Assembly (NCBI RefSeq): GCF_001546855.1
Contig: NZ_KQ958151.1
Span: 17,522 to 81,521 of the forward strand
DNA length: 64,000 bases
Reading direction: 5' to 3'
Source of the DNA: Megasphaera sp. MJR8396C
Lineage (GTDB): Bacteria; Bacillota; Negativicutes; Veillonellales; Megasphaeraceae
Shown here: positions 1 through 8,704 of the stretch, in pieces
How positions within the stretch are numbered: position 1 is the first letter of the stretch
How the letters are laid out: the number at the start of each line of letters is the position of its first letter
The notes under the pieces: generated by a model
The model's database searches: none
The model's input: only the letters and a program-made list of their open reading frames with translations
What the model was told of the DNA's origin: nothing
Program-made: the position numbers and the translations under genes

Positions 1-840
1 CAGGGTTGCGTAGGGGAATACGATTTCATCGTAAATATGGATGCCGGCACCGTTAGCAAAGAAGGGGTGCATTTCCGGAAGGAGACCGTTGGCCAGAACG
101 CCGATGATGATCATGGCGATAAAGATCAGATTATGAGCCCCTTCGAGGCGGATCGGTTCTTTACTGCCGGCGGCCATCGCGTCATGAGGCGAGCGGCCTT
201 CTTTTATTTCCTTATTATAAAAATGCTTGTCCATTACGGCGAAGATGGCGAACATGATGACCAGGTTCAGGAGCAGGATCGGCAGGAGATGGAAGGTCCA
301 CGTAAAGGGAACGCCGCGCTGGAAGCCCATGAACAGCGGAGGATCGCCCAGGGGTGTCAGGCAGCCGCCCATGTTGGCGACGAGGAAGATAAAGAAGACC
401 ATGAGGTGGACTTTATTCTTGCGCCAGGCGTTGGCACGGATCATGGGACGGATGAGCAGCATGGCAGCACCGGTCGTGCCGATCCAGCTGGCAAGGGCTG
501 TACCGATGAATAACAGCAGACAGTTGACCTTCGTCGTTCCAGCCAGGGTGCCGCGGACGGCGATGCCGCCGGCGACGACGAACAGCCCCAGGAGGAGAAC
601 GATGAAGGGGATGTAGTCAAGGAGGACCGATTCCAAAAGGCGGAACCATGACTCACCGATGCCATAAGCAACTGCAAAGGGAATAAGGAATAATAAAGAC
701 CAGGCAAATGCCACGCCAAGCATGTGTTTTTCCCACCACTCCGGCCGGACGAGGGGGACGATGGCGATGGATAGGAGCATCCCGGCAAAAGGAATGATGC
801 TCCATACGGGTAAGGTCGCGCTTACGAGTTCGTGTGTCAT
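1..840 (-). CDS. NhaD/CitMHS_2-type ion transporter, 3' part cut by window edge
   Basis: Reading leftward from an ATG at 840, the frame stays open to base 1, giving about 280 residues of a polytopic membrane protein; the C-terminus lies outside the window. It starts MTHELVSATLPVWSIIPFAG and shows at least six hydrophobic segments. A conserved block near residues 145-175 (ANMGGCLTPLGDPPLFMGF) is characteristic of the ion-transporter superfamily members annotated as NhaD-like Na+/H+ antiporters or putative citrate transporters. It is probably an inner-membrane Na+/H+ antiporter, but the substrate cannot be fixed from sequence. A good ribosome site (AAAGGTGG) precedes the ATG. Open frames on the opposite strand here are shadows. 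Confidence 0.8.
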   Translation of the reverse strand, partial: MTHELVSATLPVWSIIPFAGMLLSIAIVPLVRPEWWEKHMLGVAFAWSLLFLIPFAVAYGIGESWFRLLESVLLDYIPFIVLLLGLFVVAGGIAVRGTLAGTTKVNCLLLFIGTALASWIGTTGAAMLLIRPMIRANAWRKNKVHLMVFFIFLVANMGGCLTPLGDPPLFMGFQRGVPFTWTFHLLPILLLNLVIMFAIFAVMDKHFYNKEIKEGRSPHDAMAAGSKEPIRLEGAHNLIFIAMIIIGVLANGLLPEMHPFFANGAGIHIYDEIVFPYATL

Positions 841-897
841 AAAAACCACCTTTCTTAATCGTTACAAAAAAGTAAATTTATGTATGCTATAATTAAC

Positions 898-903
898 ATT
901 ATA
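898..903 (-). promoter_or_regulatory. -10 element for the leftward transporter
   Basis: On the minus strand the sequence reads GATATAATG about 57 bases upstream of the transporter ATG, an exact TATAAT. No convincing -35 hexamer lies 16-18 bases further up. The rest of the 841-1084 gap is AT-rich and holds nothing else recognisable apart from the ribosome site of the rightward gene at 1071-1078. Confidence 0.45.
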
Positions 904-1084
904 TCATAAGAAAATGAAAGTTTATACTCTATTTTTACATTTTACACTGTCATTTAGGCTGAATTATTACTGGACTTTTAAATGTAAAGCGTTTTTTTCT
1001 AAATAATTTTTTTGCCAGGCAGGAATCTGCCGAGGGAGTGACGAATATATACTTAACGACAAGGCATTATAAGGAGGGATTCAT

Positions 1085-1531
1085 ATGAAGCAATATAATA
1101 ACATCATCGTTCCGACCGACGGTTCGGTCAACTCGAAACGAGCTTTGGAACATGCCGTCGTCATTGCATCATCTTTGGGCGCTATGATTACGCTGGTCTA
1201 TGTTGCCAACATTGTCTCGGTCATCTCTAACTTTGACCAGATTCCTAACGCCAGCGGTTATGTAACCGAACAGGTAGCACTGGACATGGAAGAAGAAGGG
1301 AAGGGCATCCTCGATGAGTTTGCCAAGGCCATTCCTCAAAACATCGAAGTCAAGAGCGTCTTTGAAGTCGGCTCGCCGGGTCCTGCCGTTCTGTCCGTAG
1401 CTAAGAAGTACAATGCCGATTTGATCGTCATGGGCAGCCGCGGTCTCGGACCGCTGAAAGGCTTATTCATGGGTTCAGTTAGTAGTTATGTCGTCACTCA
1501 TTCGGTCTGCCCCGTATTAATCGTAAAATAA
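1085..1531 (+). CDS. Universal stress protein, UspA family
   Basis: A 148-residue single-domain universal stress protein with an alpha/beta Rossmann-like fold, cytoplasmic. The N-terminus (NIIVPTDGSVNSKRALEHA) carries the usual nucleotide-binding aspartate, and the C-terminal G-x2-G-x9-G-S/T motif is present as MGSRGLGPLKGLFMGS, so this is probably an ATP-binding subtype. Such proteins support survival under starvation or stress, but the exact role varies. A strong ribosome site (AAGGAGGG, 1071-1078) sets the start. It stands alone, divergent from the transporter to its left and followed by a terminator. Confidence 0.92.
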   Translation: MKQYNNIIVPTDGSVNSKRALEHAVVIASSLGAMITLVYVANIVSVISNFDQIPNASGYVTEQVALDMEEEGKGILDEFAKAIPQNIEVKSVFEVGSPGPAVLSVAKKYNADLIVMGSRGLGPLKGLFMGSVSSYVVTHSVCPVLIVK

Positions 1532-1575
1532 ACGGTGACGCAATGCCTTACTGGCCTTGTCTTGCCGCAGGCTGG

Positions 1576-1625
1576 CTAAAGGGCTTACTGGGATATTTTC
1601 TTATTCCGGGAGGCCCTTTTTTTCG
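1576..1625 (+). terminator. Rho-independent terminator after the Usp gene
   Basis: An AAAGGGC arm pairs with GCCCTTT and runs directly into a T-tract (GGCCCTTTTTTTCG). It lies about 50 bases after the Usp stop codon. Confidence 0.7.
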
Positions 1626-1836
1626 TGTTTTCAGGCGGGTGACCGGCAGGCTGCCTGGAATTTCGGAGGGAATTTTATTCTTCTTGGAATATGTAAAAAT
1701 TTGGTAGTTGCCATAGGGAAAAGAGTAAATTTGTGATATACTGAATAGACAGGTGTGCTTTTGGGCCTGCCTGGAATATCACATTACCAACGGTCCCGGA
1801 GTGCCTCGTTCCGGGATGGGCGCCTGGGAGGCAAGT
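1626..1836. other. Intergenic gap between Usp terminator and DUF2157 gene
   Basis: No gene is supported in the gap 1532-1836 apart from the terminator. A TATACT hexamer near 1737-1742 is a possible -10 for the downstream operon but lacks a good -35. The bases just before 1837 carry a clear ribosome site (GGGAGG). Upstream in-frame starts at 1753 or later have no such site. Confidence 0.5.
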
Positions 1837-3639
1837 ATGAGACGAAATACCAATGAATGGCTGGACCACAAGGTCGCTGACTGGGTTTCTAAAGGATGGA
1901 TCACGGAAGAAGCCCGTGAAAAAATACGAAAATCTTACGGCAGGGATGAACAAAGGACTTCTCTTTTGGCACCCCTGCCTTTATATGCGTTTTTATCGGC
2001 ACTGGGATTTGCTGCCGTCGTCATGGCCGTCATCTGGGGACTTTCCCAATTATGGTACTATGTATCGGTTCCGGCACGCATGACCTTAGCCTGCGTGCTG
2101 CTGCTGGTGACTCAGGCCGGCGTAGGCCTGGCTATGTTCCAGAAAAGGCAGGGATCGGTGGCAGCCGAAGGGATTGCCCTCATCCATTGTCTGGGGATTT
2201 TTGTCGTCCTGGCTATGGCGGAACAGACGTTTTATATCGGCTGGGATGTGACGTCCTACGTCATTGCCTGTGCCATTCTTTGCCTGCCTGTCGTCTATTT
2301 TTTGTGCTCGGTGGCAGCCCTCGTCGTGTACGACTTGTCGCTCCTTTATTGGACGGCTTCCGGAGGTCCTTTGAATACCTTTGGGGGAACGGGCCTATTG
2401 TGGCTGCTCCTCCTTTTGGCCGTGCCTTTCTATAACACCTTGATTAACCTTCGGGATGAACGGCGGCTGGCTGTTTTTTCGTGGGTCATGACGGTCACCG
2501 TTTTCATTGCCTTCGGATTAGCCGCACGGACGACGGAATACATTCCCTTCCTGCTGCTCGGCAGCTTGGCCGTTACGATCATGATGGTCGGGTATTCCAT
2601 TGACATCCACCAGTCTTGGGGCGTTCCCTTCCGCTGGTTCGGGAGATTTGCGGCAGTAGGCTCGCTCCTCATTTCCTGCCTGCCCTTTGCCTGGGATGGG
2701 ATTGCCCAGGTCCAGAATTTCCATTGGACGACCGATTTGGTGACGGTCCTCCTCTTTATCCTTATGGCCGGCATGATGGCCAAAACGGTGAAGAAACGGT
2801 TGTGGGGCCCGGCCCTCTATCTGGTCATCCCCGTTATCCTGGCTTTTGAGACGATCCTCGTTCGATCGGCTCTTTATTCCTCGATTCCCTTGATTCTTTC
2901 GTCCCTGTATATCGTCGTCATCGGTGTCTATGAAACGGCACAGGGGTTTAAGCCTGATCACCAGGCTCATCTTAGATTTGGCATCGTCATTTTTATCAGC
3001 TTAGTCCTGGCCTTCGTGTTCGGCACGCATTTTTCGCCGCTGGCTCCGATTTTGGCCATTATCGTCTTGGCCTTGATCATCTTCCAGTTCCGGCGGATGC
3101 AGAAAGATAAAAAAACGGCAGCCCAGCGAGCTTCGCGACGGGCAAGACTTCATCATTCAACGGCCCGCGTCCGCAATGATGACGCCGTAGTCGCTGAAGA
3201 AAAGGCGCCTGAAGAAGAGCTGCCCGTTTGGTATTCACCGGAGGAAACGGAAAAGGACGAAATGGTGGAAGCTTGGATGAAAGACGTTCGTATTCCGTCG
3301 CTGGCTGAAATGGGGCTGGACGAATCGGGACTTTCGACGTCGTCTGAGGCTGATTCGGCTAAGTCCAGCTCCGTACCGACAGCAACCGCGGATTCACCGA
3401 TGGTATTTACCCTGTCCGTCCCGGCTGATGATACGGGACATGACGCCGTGCCGCCGCGGCAGGTTGTCCGTGAAACGACGGAAGCCGTACCCCAACAGAT
3501 GGCCCTTCCTCAGGAAAAGGCAAAAGAAAAGTCGCCGGCCGTCACGGAGTCGCCGTGGAGTCATATGAAACCGGAACCGAAACGCAAAAAACACTTTACC
3601 CAGTCACCATGGTCCCATCAAGGAGGCAAGTCGGAATGA
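1837..3639 (+). CDS. DUF2157-type polytopic membrane protein with long charged tail
   Basis: A 600-residue protein. The start was placed at 1837 because GGGAGGCAAGT immediately precedes it. Residues 1-45 (NEWLDHKVADWVSKGWITEE) resemble the soluble N-terminus of DUF2157 proteins, followed by roughly a dozen hydrophobic helices to about residue 420, then a charged, probably disordered tail. The tail contains SPWSH twice near its end. The function of DUF2157 is unknown. The stop overlaps the next start (ATGA at 3636-3639), so translation is probably coupled to the GDYXXLXY-type gene, a pairing known from other bacteria. Confidence 0.75.
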   Translation: MRRNTNEWLDHKVADWVSKGWITEEAREKIRKSYGRDEQRTSLLAPLPLYAFLSALGFAAVVMAVIWGLSQLWYYVSVPARMTLACVLLLVTQAGVGLAMFQKRQGSVAAEGIALIHCLGIFVVLAMAEQTFYIGWDVTSYVIACAILCLPVVYFLCSVAALVVYDLSLLYWTASGGPLNTFGGTGLLWLLLLLAVPFYNTLINLRDERRLAVFSWVMTVTVFIAFGLAARTTEYIPFLLLGSLAVTIMMVGYSIDIHQSWGVPFRWFGRFAAVGSLLISCLPFAWDGIAQVQNFHWTTDLVTVLLFILMAGMMAKTVKKRLWGPALYLVIPVILAFETILVRSALYSSIPLILSSLYIVVIGVYETAQGFKPDHQAHLRFGIVIFISLVLAFVFGTHFSPLAPILAIIVLALIIFQFRRMQKDKKTAAQRASRRARLHHSTARVRNDDAVVAEEKAPEEELPVWYSPEETEKDEMVEAWMKDVRIPSLAEMGLDESGLSTSSEADSAKSSSVPTATADSPMVFTLSVPADDTGHDAVPPRQVVRETTEAVPQQMALPQEKAKEKSPAVTESPWSHMKPEPKRKKHFTQSPWSHQGGKSE

Positions 3640-4310
3640 AAATTTCACCGCCTTTGCAGGGCATACATCTTTCTTTTTCGCCGGAAGGCCGCCATCGCTG
3701 GATGGTCTTCGGGCTGGTCGTCTTGATTCAGTTTGCCGCCCTGGCCTATGTCGGCTGGCGCTGGCATAATATTTCTGTCGATGGGATTCCCTATCAGTGG
3801 CGTGCTGTGCCGCGGTTGGAAATTTCTACGTTTGGGACCGACTATGTTCGCGTCGTCTTCCCGGAAGATACGACGCAGTGGCTCGATGAAACGCCGCCTG
3901 AAGTCGGTCAACAGATTTATGTCGCCATCTCACGCGATGCATCGGGGCTCATGAAAGTGGAAGGGGCGTCGGCTTCTAAGCCCGATTCCGGCAGCGATTA
4001 TATGCGGGCTGAGGTCGTCTCTTATGAAGATGGCCGCGTTCAGTTCCAGGTCGGATTTGACCGCTACCGCCTGTCGCCGGAAATGGCCGACGGCATCTAC
4101 AGCCTTCGCACCGATGACAGTATTATCGCCAGCATCCGCATCAAGCGGGGAGAAGGCGTCATCGAAGGGATTTTTGTCAACGGCGTTCCCTTAGAACAGC
4201 TCAGCAATGCGGCTGTTATGGATAAAGCGCGGGCCGACAAGGCCGGACGCTCCCTGTTTGACAAGCCGCATCTCGTCGATTCCGGAATGGTACCGCCAAA
4301 AGAAGAATGA
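3636..4310 (+). CDS. GDYXXLXY-type membrane-anchored protein
   Basis: A 224-residue protein. The start at 3636 follows an AGGAGG site and overlaps the preceding stop. There is one N-terminal membrane helix (about residues 24-44), then an extracytoplasmic domain. The motif FGTDYVRVVFPED near residue 65 is a degenerate form of the GDYxxLxY signature, and the block with IRIKRGEGVIEGIFVNGVP matches the C-terminal part of that family. These proteins usually accompany DUF2157 or DUF4401 membrane proteins, as here. The biochemical role is unknown. Confidence 0.65.
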   Translation: MKISPPLQGIHLSFSPEGRHRWMVFGLVVLIQFAALAYVGWRWHNISVDGIPYQWRAVPRLEISTFGTDYVRVVFPEDTTQWLDETPPEVGQQIYVAISRDASGLMKVEGASASKPDSGSDYMRAEVVSYEDGRVQFQVGFDRYRLSPEMADGIYSLRTDDSIIASIRIKRGEGVIEGIFVNGVPLEQLSNAAVMDKARADKAGRSLFDKPHLVDSGMVPPKEE

Positions 4311-4327
4311 CAGAAAGCGAGGAGTTT

Positions 4328-5644
4328 ATGAGAGGGTATTCAAAGATTGCCAGACTAGCTATGAGCGTTATGCTGTTGGCTGCGTTCTTCCTTTTATCAG
4401 GGTTTCGGGCGCAGACCATCATTCATGACGATGGCAGTGAAACGCAGGACGTTTTGAAAGTATCGGCTACGGCAGAGGGGCAGCAGAGCCTGAAGGCCGA
4501 TGCCGACGAGTTCCAAAAGCGCAATTATACCATTATGGATTATAGTAATGATAACGGCGAAGGCTTTCGGGCCATGAAGACCATTACCAATGATGGCGCT
4601 AGCCGCAGTTCCGTCGACCACATCGTCCATAAGACGCATGATGGTCTGTTTGCATCGACCTATTATATCAATTATAATTTCGATGCCAACAGCATTCAAA
4701 ACCTTCGTCTGGGAGCGGCCATGCCGGAAAACGGCGTTGACCTAGAATACATGGTTTCTTTCCCGTCGGGAACGCAGGTCGTCAGCAACAGCACCAAGGC
4801 CGACGATCAGGCCAGTACCTATTTGTGGCAGCTGTCCGATTCGAATCCTTCGACGATAAGCCTGCAGGCGACGGTGTGGCATAAGCTCTTTATCTACATG
4901 GCCTTGTTCTTAATCGGACTGATCTTAATCATTGTCCTCATTATGGAACATCGCCGCAAAAGCGTCATCAGCTGGAAGCGGGCAGCCCAGATGCGCCGGT
5001 TTGAAATGATGCTCTTATGTGTCCCCATCGTCATCTTGGGATATATGGGCTATGAATATTATGTCGGTACCCACGTTACGACGGCGTCCCTCGATAAGGT
5101 GGCCGAACAGCAGCAGGAAGAACTGCTGGAAAATCGTGAAGAAGACCGCAAGATGCAGGAAGCCGACGCTCGGAAACAGCGCAGCGGGGAATTGGCAGCG
5201 GCCCGCATTCGCAGCAAGGCCAATGAGATCTCCAACGAACTTCGCAGCTTAAAACAGCAGTACCGCAACGGGGCTGTCAGCGGCAGTTCGGCTCGTTCGC
5301 AGGCCCAGAGCTTAGCTCAACAGGCGCGGGATATGCTCAGTGGCAATAACGATTTGTCCCAGGCTGAACGGGAAGTACTGGAACAACTTATCAATAGTGT
5401 CGTATCGGACGCCGAATCGATCGGTGACTCCGCACCGGCACCGAGTCGGAGTACGACGAGGGAACGGCAGCGCAGCGATGCGTCTGAATCGGAAACAAAG
5501 AGCCGCAGCGAATCCCAGCGCGATGAAAAAGAATCGGATAGTGATACTCGCTCCGATAGTTCGAAGAGCCGCACATCTTCTGGACGTGAATCGTCTTCTG
5601 ACAGCGATGCTGCCCAGTCGTCGGATAGAACTAATAAAGAATAG
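4328..5644 (+). CDS. Secreted/membrane protein with coiled coil and Ser-rich tail, unknown function
   Basis: A 438-residue protein of no recognised family. The start at 4328 follows a GCGAGGAG ribosome site. It has a signal-type N-terminus (SVMLLAAFFLLSGFRAQ), an extracytoplasmic domain of about 165 residues, two membrane segments (about 190-212 and 230-250), a coiled coil rich in Glu, Gln and Arg (about 260-370), and a Ser/Asp/Glu/Arg low-complexity tail. The early part loosely recalls LppM/DUF3153 proteins, but the position of a lipobox cysteine is occupied by Phe. It closes a three-gene unit of membrane proteins and probably works with them. Confidence 0.6.
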   Translation: MRGYSKIARLAMSVMLLAAFFLLSGFRAQTIIHDDGSETQDVLKVSATAEGQQSLKADADEFQKRNYTIMDYSNDNGEGFRAMKTITNDGASRSSVDHIVHKTHDGLFASTYYINYNFDANSIQNLRLGAAMPENGVDLEYMVSFPSGTQVVSNSTKADDQASTYLWQLSDSNPSTISLQATVWHKLFIYMALFLIGLILIIVLIMEHRRKSVISWKRAAQMRRFEMMLLCVPIVILGYMGYEYYVGTHVTTASLDKVAEQQQEELLENREEDRKMQEADARKQRSGELAAARIRSKANEISNELRSLKQQYRNGAVSGSSARSQAQSLAQQARDMLSGNNDLSQAEREVLEQLINSVVSDAESIGDSAPAPSRSTTRERQRSDASESETKSRSESQRDEKESDSDTRSDSSKSRTSSGRESSSDSDAAQSSDRTNKE

Positions 5645-5769
5645 ATATCTTTTGGCAAGTTTTTTCATTTAAAGTGTTTCCTATTTATCGAAAAGATGGT
5701 ATGATAGAAACGTGATAATTGACATTACAGCATAGCTGTGCTGCTACTATTTAAGGAGGTTATACATAT

Positions 5770-7005
5770 ATGCATTGTGTAGAAGAAATTAAAAACGGTA
5801 TCTATTGGGTGGGATGCAACGATTTCCGGACGGAATTGTTTGAACGGATCTTCCCCCTTCCTCAGGGTGTTACTTATAATACCTATTTCTTCGATGATGA
5901 AAAGACGTGCCTCATCGATGCCATGGATAAATCGTGCCGTGACGAATTTCTTGAAGATGTAGAATACTTGCTCAAAGGCCGCAAACTGGACTACTTCGTT
6001 ATCCAGCACATGGAACCGGATCATGCCAGCTCGGCCCTGGCCCTGCTTGAAAAATACCCGGAAGCCAAGATCGTCGGCCAGCCGTCTACCTTTAAGCTTT
6101 TTGAACAGTTCTTCCGCCATCCCATGCCGGATCGCTACATGACCGTTAATGAAGGCGATCAGCTGAAATTGGGCAAGCACACCCTGCAGTTCATCAAAGC
6201 CCCCATGGTTCACTGGCCGGAAGTCATCATGACCTATGATGTAACGGATCACGTCCTGTTCAGTGCCGATGCCTTTGGTCACTTCGGTACCGTCGGCAAC
6301 GTCTTTGCCGATCAGGCTGATTTTGAAGAAAATTACCTTGATGAAGCTCGCCGCTACTATGTCAATATCGTCGGAAAATATGGCCCGCAGGTCATGAACG
6401 TCCTTAAAAAAGCGTCCAAGCTCCCCATCGATGTCATTTGCCCGCTCCACGGCTTTGTCTTCCGTACGCCGGAAACGATTAAATATATCGTCGACAAACA
6501 CCTGCATTGGGCTCAGTATGTACCGGAAAAGAAAGGCGTCGTCATCGCATTTTCTTCCATTTACGGCAATACGGAACGAGCTGCCTGCGTCCTAGCTAAT
6601 AAATTGAGCCGCCGCGGTGTCCGCGATATCCGCATGTACGACGTTGCCAAAGTCCATCCGTCGTTCGTTACGGCTAAGGCTTGGGAATACAGCCACTTGA
6701 TCTTGGCTGCGCCGACGTACAACTTGAACCTCTTCCTGCCCATGGAAAACTTCCTCCACGACTTGAAGACCCTCATGTTCCAGAAGCGTACCATCGGAAT
6801 CGTTGCCTGCCACAGCTGGGCTTCGGCTGCGTATAAGACCATGGCCGATTACGTAGAAAATGAATTTAAATGCTGCGAAATCCTCGAACCGACGATGGAT
6901 CTGAAGTCGTCGCTTCGTGACGATCAGGAATGCCTGATGGATGAATTAGCCGATAAAATGGCAGAAAGCATCGAACAGTATCCCGATCCGAACACCTTGA
7001 TCTAA
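5770..7005 (+). CDS. fprA: Flavodiiron protein (A-type flavoprotein, FprA)
   Basis: A 411-residue cytoplasmic enzyme that reduces O2 to water (and/or NO to N2O) in anaerobes. The N-terminal metallo-beta-lactamase-like domain carries the diiron ligands HxExDH (HMEPDH, about residue 80) and later ligands HW and D. The C-terminal flavodoxin domain begins with the FMN loop AFSSIYGNTERA (about residue 260). There is no fused rubredoxin domain, so electrons must come from a separate rubredoxin or similar donor. A strong ribosome site (TAAGGAGGT) sets the start. It is a single-gene unit with a terminator behind it. Confidence 0.95.
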   Translation: MHCVEEIKNGIYWVGCNDFRTELFERIFPLPQGVTYNTYFFDDEKTCLIDAMDKSCRDEFLEDVEYLLKGRKLDYFVIQHMEPDHASSALALLEKYPEAKIVGQPSTFKLFEQFFRHPMPDRYMTVNEGDQLKLGKHTLQFIKAPMVHWPEVIMTYDVTDHVLFSADAFGHFGTVGNVFADQADFEENYLDEARRYYVNIVGKYGPQVMNVLKKASKLPIDVICPLHGFVFRTPETIKYIVDKHLHWAQYVPEKKGVVIAFSSIYGNTERAACVLANKLSRRGVRDIRMYDVAKVHPSFVTAKAWEYSHLILAAPTYNLNLFLPMENFLHDLKTLMFQKRTIGIVACHSWASAAYKTMADYVENEFKCCEILEPTMDLKSSLRDDQECLMDELADKMAESIEQYPDPNTLI

Positions 7006-7063
7006 CGGTCGATACATGAACTGCCTTCATGAAACAACGCTTTTGAGTCGATGTTTGACTCAA

Positions 7064-7096
7064 GCAGCTGTCCTTTTCGTGGGGGCAGCTTTTTTT
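7064..7096 (+). terminator. Terminator after fprA
   Basis: An AGCTGTCC/GGGGCAGCT stem with an eight-base loop is followed by TTTTTTT. A second small stem (GAGTC/GACTC) lies just upstream. Confidence 0.75.
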
Positions 7097-7164
7097 CTTT
7101 GTCGATGCGAACATTTTTTCGAAAAATGGCGTCATCCGCCTTTTAGGACGGCAGTCCGATGTGG

Positions 7165-7170
7165 TATAAT
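7165..7170 (+). promoter_or_regulatory. -10 element for small acidic gene
   Basis: An exact TATAAT lies 27 bases before the start codon at 7198. The -35 region is weak (CTTTTA, 19 bases upstream). Confidence 0.45.
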
Positions 7171-7197
7171 GGAAAAAATACGATAGGAGGTGGTACG

Positions 7198-7353
7198 ATG
7201 ATCATTCGTGACGACAGTGCCAAGAGCGGCGACAAGCACGAACAGGACAAGGCCCGCAGCAATGGGGAAGAACTCAAGATTGATTTGGGCCGGGACTTAA
7301 CCGAAGATGAACAGAAGATATTTGAAAAACTGCGAGAAGGTTTGAATTTATAA
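7198..7353 (+). CDS. Small charged hypothetical protein (51 aa)
   Basis: The start ATG at 7198 sits behind a strong TAGGAGGTGG ribosome site; the longer frame from 7159 would put that site inside the gene. The product is highly charged (about 40 percent Asp, Glu, Lys and Arg), with no membrane segment, and ends in a likely helix DLTEDEQKIFEKLREGL. No family is recognised. It has its own -10 element and a hairpin terminator, so it is a genuine small transcription unit between fprA and the radical SAM pair. Confidence 0.6.
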   Translation: MIIRDDSAKSGDKHEQDKARSNGEELKIDLGRDLTEDEQKIFEKLREGLNL

Positions 7354-7360
7354 GGGACAA

Positions 7361-7405
7361 GGGACTGCTTGAGAAAGCCCAGGCTTTCGTCGGGCAGTCT
7401 CTTTT
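7361..7405 (+). terminator. Terminator after the small acidic gene
   Basis: GACTGC pairs with GCAGTC around an inner GAAAGCC/GGCTTTC stem, followed by TCTTTT. Confidence 0.65.
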
Positions 7406-7449
7406 AAACCTATAAAGGCTTTGCGGCTGCATAGGGAGGCGATGGAATC

Positions 7450-8694
7450 GTGGATTGGGAACGAATCGAACAAAAATTACATATCTTGAGCGACGCGGCA
7501 AAATATGACGTGTCCTGTTCATCGAGCGGCAGCCGTCGGGCCAATACCACAGGCGGCATTGGAAATGCGGTGGCCTGCGGGATTTGTCATACCTGGTCAG
7601 CCGACGGACGGTGTGTATCCCTTTTAAAAATCCTCATGACCAATCACTGTATCTATAACTGTGCCTACTGCGTCAACGCCGTAAGCCGCGAAGTCAAACG
7701 AGCCATCTTGACGCCGGAAGAAATTGCCGACGTGACCATTGCTTTTTACCGGCGCAACTATATCGAAGGGCTGTTTCTAAGCTCCGGTGTCTATCGCTCG
7801 CCGGACTATACGACGGAACTTTTGATCCGGACGGCGCGGATTTTACGGGAAGAAAAGAAGTTTAACGGCTACATCCATATGAAGGGCATTCCCGGGACGA
7901 ATGCCACCTTGATCCGCCAACTCGGCCGTTACGTCGACCGCCTGAGCGTCAATATCGAACTGCCGTCGTCGTCGAGCCTGAAACTCTTGGCACCGCAGAA
8001 GACCAAGGAGAACATCCTCGTGCCCATGGGCCATATCCGCGATGGCATCGATCAGTGGCATGATGAAAAGAAACGCTATAAGAAGGCACCTTCCTTTGTG
8101 CCGGCCGGACAGACGACACAGCTCATCGTCGGGGCGACGCCCGACAGTGACCGGACGATTTTGCGCCTTAGCCAGGCCCTTTATGACAAGGTCGATATGA
8201 AGCGCGTCTATTACTCGGCCTATGTGCCGGCCGTGACTGGATCGAACCTGCCGGCCATCGTAAAGCCGCCCCTCCTGCGAGAACACCGCCTGTATCAGGC
8301 CGACTGGCTGATGCGGTTTTACCAGTTTAACGTCGAAGAAATCCTGACTGATGACGTCCCGAATTTCGATTTGGACCTCGATCCCAAGGCCTGCTGGGCC
8401 CTGCGCCATCCTGAAGTTTTTCCCCTTGAAGTCAACCGGGCTTCGTATCACGACCTGCTGCGCGTCCCCGGCATCGGCGTCCTGTCAGCCCGCCGCATCT
8501 GCGCTGCCCGCCGTCAGGCCTTCCTGTCTTATGACAGCCTGAAAAGGCTCGGCGTCGTATTGAAAAGGGCCCGGTATTTCATTACCTGTAAGGGGAAATA
8601 CTACGGCCTTTCGACGGATCCGGCCTATGTCCGGCGGATGCTCTTATCGGGGCAGAAGCAGCCTTCGGCCTATGAGCCTATGAGTTTATTTTAG
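7450..8694 (+). CDS. Putative DNA modification/repair radical SAM protein (TIGR03916 type)
   Basis: A 414-residue protein starting with GTG at 7450. The radical SAM cluster motif CX3CX2C is present as HCIYNCAYC (about residue 67-75), and a helix-hairpin-helix DNA-binding motif lies near residue 340 (LLRVPGIGVLSARRIC). This combination defines the family linked to a neighbouring uracil-DNA-glycosylase-like or 'DNA metabolism' protein, and the next gene is exactly that partner, 10 bases downstream. The reaction is unknown; a role in DNA modification or repair is inferred from the HhH motif and this conserved pairing. Confidence 0.88.
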   Translation: MDWERIEQKLHILSDAAKYDVSCSSSGSRRANTTGGIGNAVACGICHTWSADGRCVSLLKILMTNHCIYNCAYCVNAVSREVKRAILTPEEIADVTIAFYRRNYIEGLFLSSGVYRSPDYTTELLIRTARILREEKKFNGYIHMKGIPGTNATLIRQLGRYVDRLSVNIELPSSSSLKLLAPQKTKENILVPMGHIRDGIDQWHDEKKRYKKAPSFVPAGQTTQLIVGATPDSDRTILRLSQALYDKVDMKRVYYSAYVPAVTGSNLPAIVKPPLLREHRLYQADWLMRFYQFNVEEILTDDVPNFDLDLDPKACWALRHPEVFPLEVNRASYHDLLRVPGIGVLSARRICAARRQAFLSYDSLKRLGVVLKRARYFITCKGKYYGLSTDPAYVRRMLLSGQKQPSAYEPMSLF

Positions 8695-8704
8695 AGGCAA
8701 AGCT

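Noticed and set aside
37..513. 158-codon rightward open frame
   Set aside because: It is antisense to the transporter gene, which has clear membrane helices and a family motif; the antisense product is low-complexity and unlike any protein.
1675..1953. Leftward 92-codon frame
   Set aside because: It overlaps the DUF2157 start region, has no ribosome site and no recognisable product.
4328..4400. Lipoprotein call for the third membrane-module gene
   Set aside because: The signal-like segment LLSGFRAQ has no cysteine at the lipobox position.
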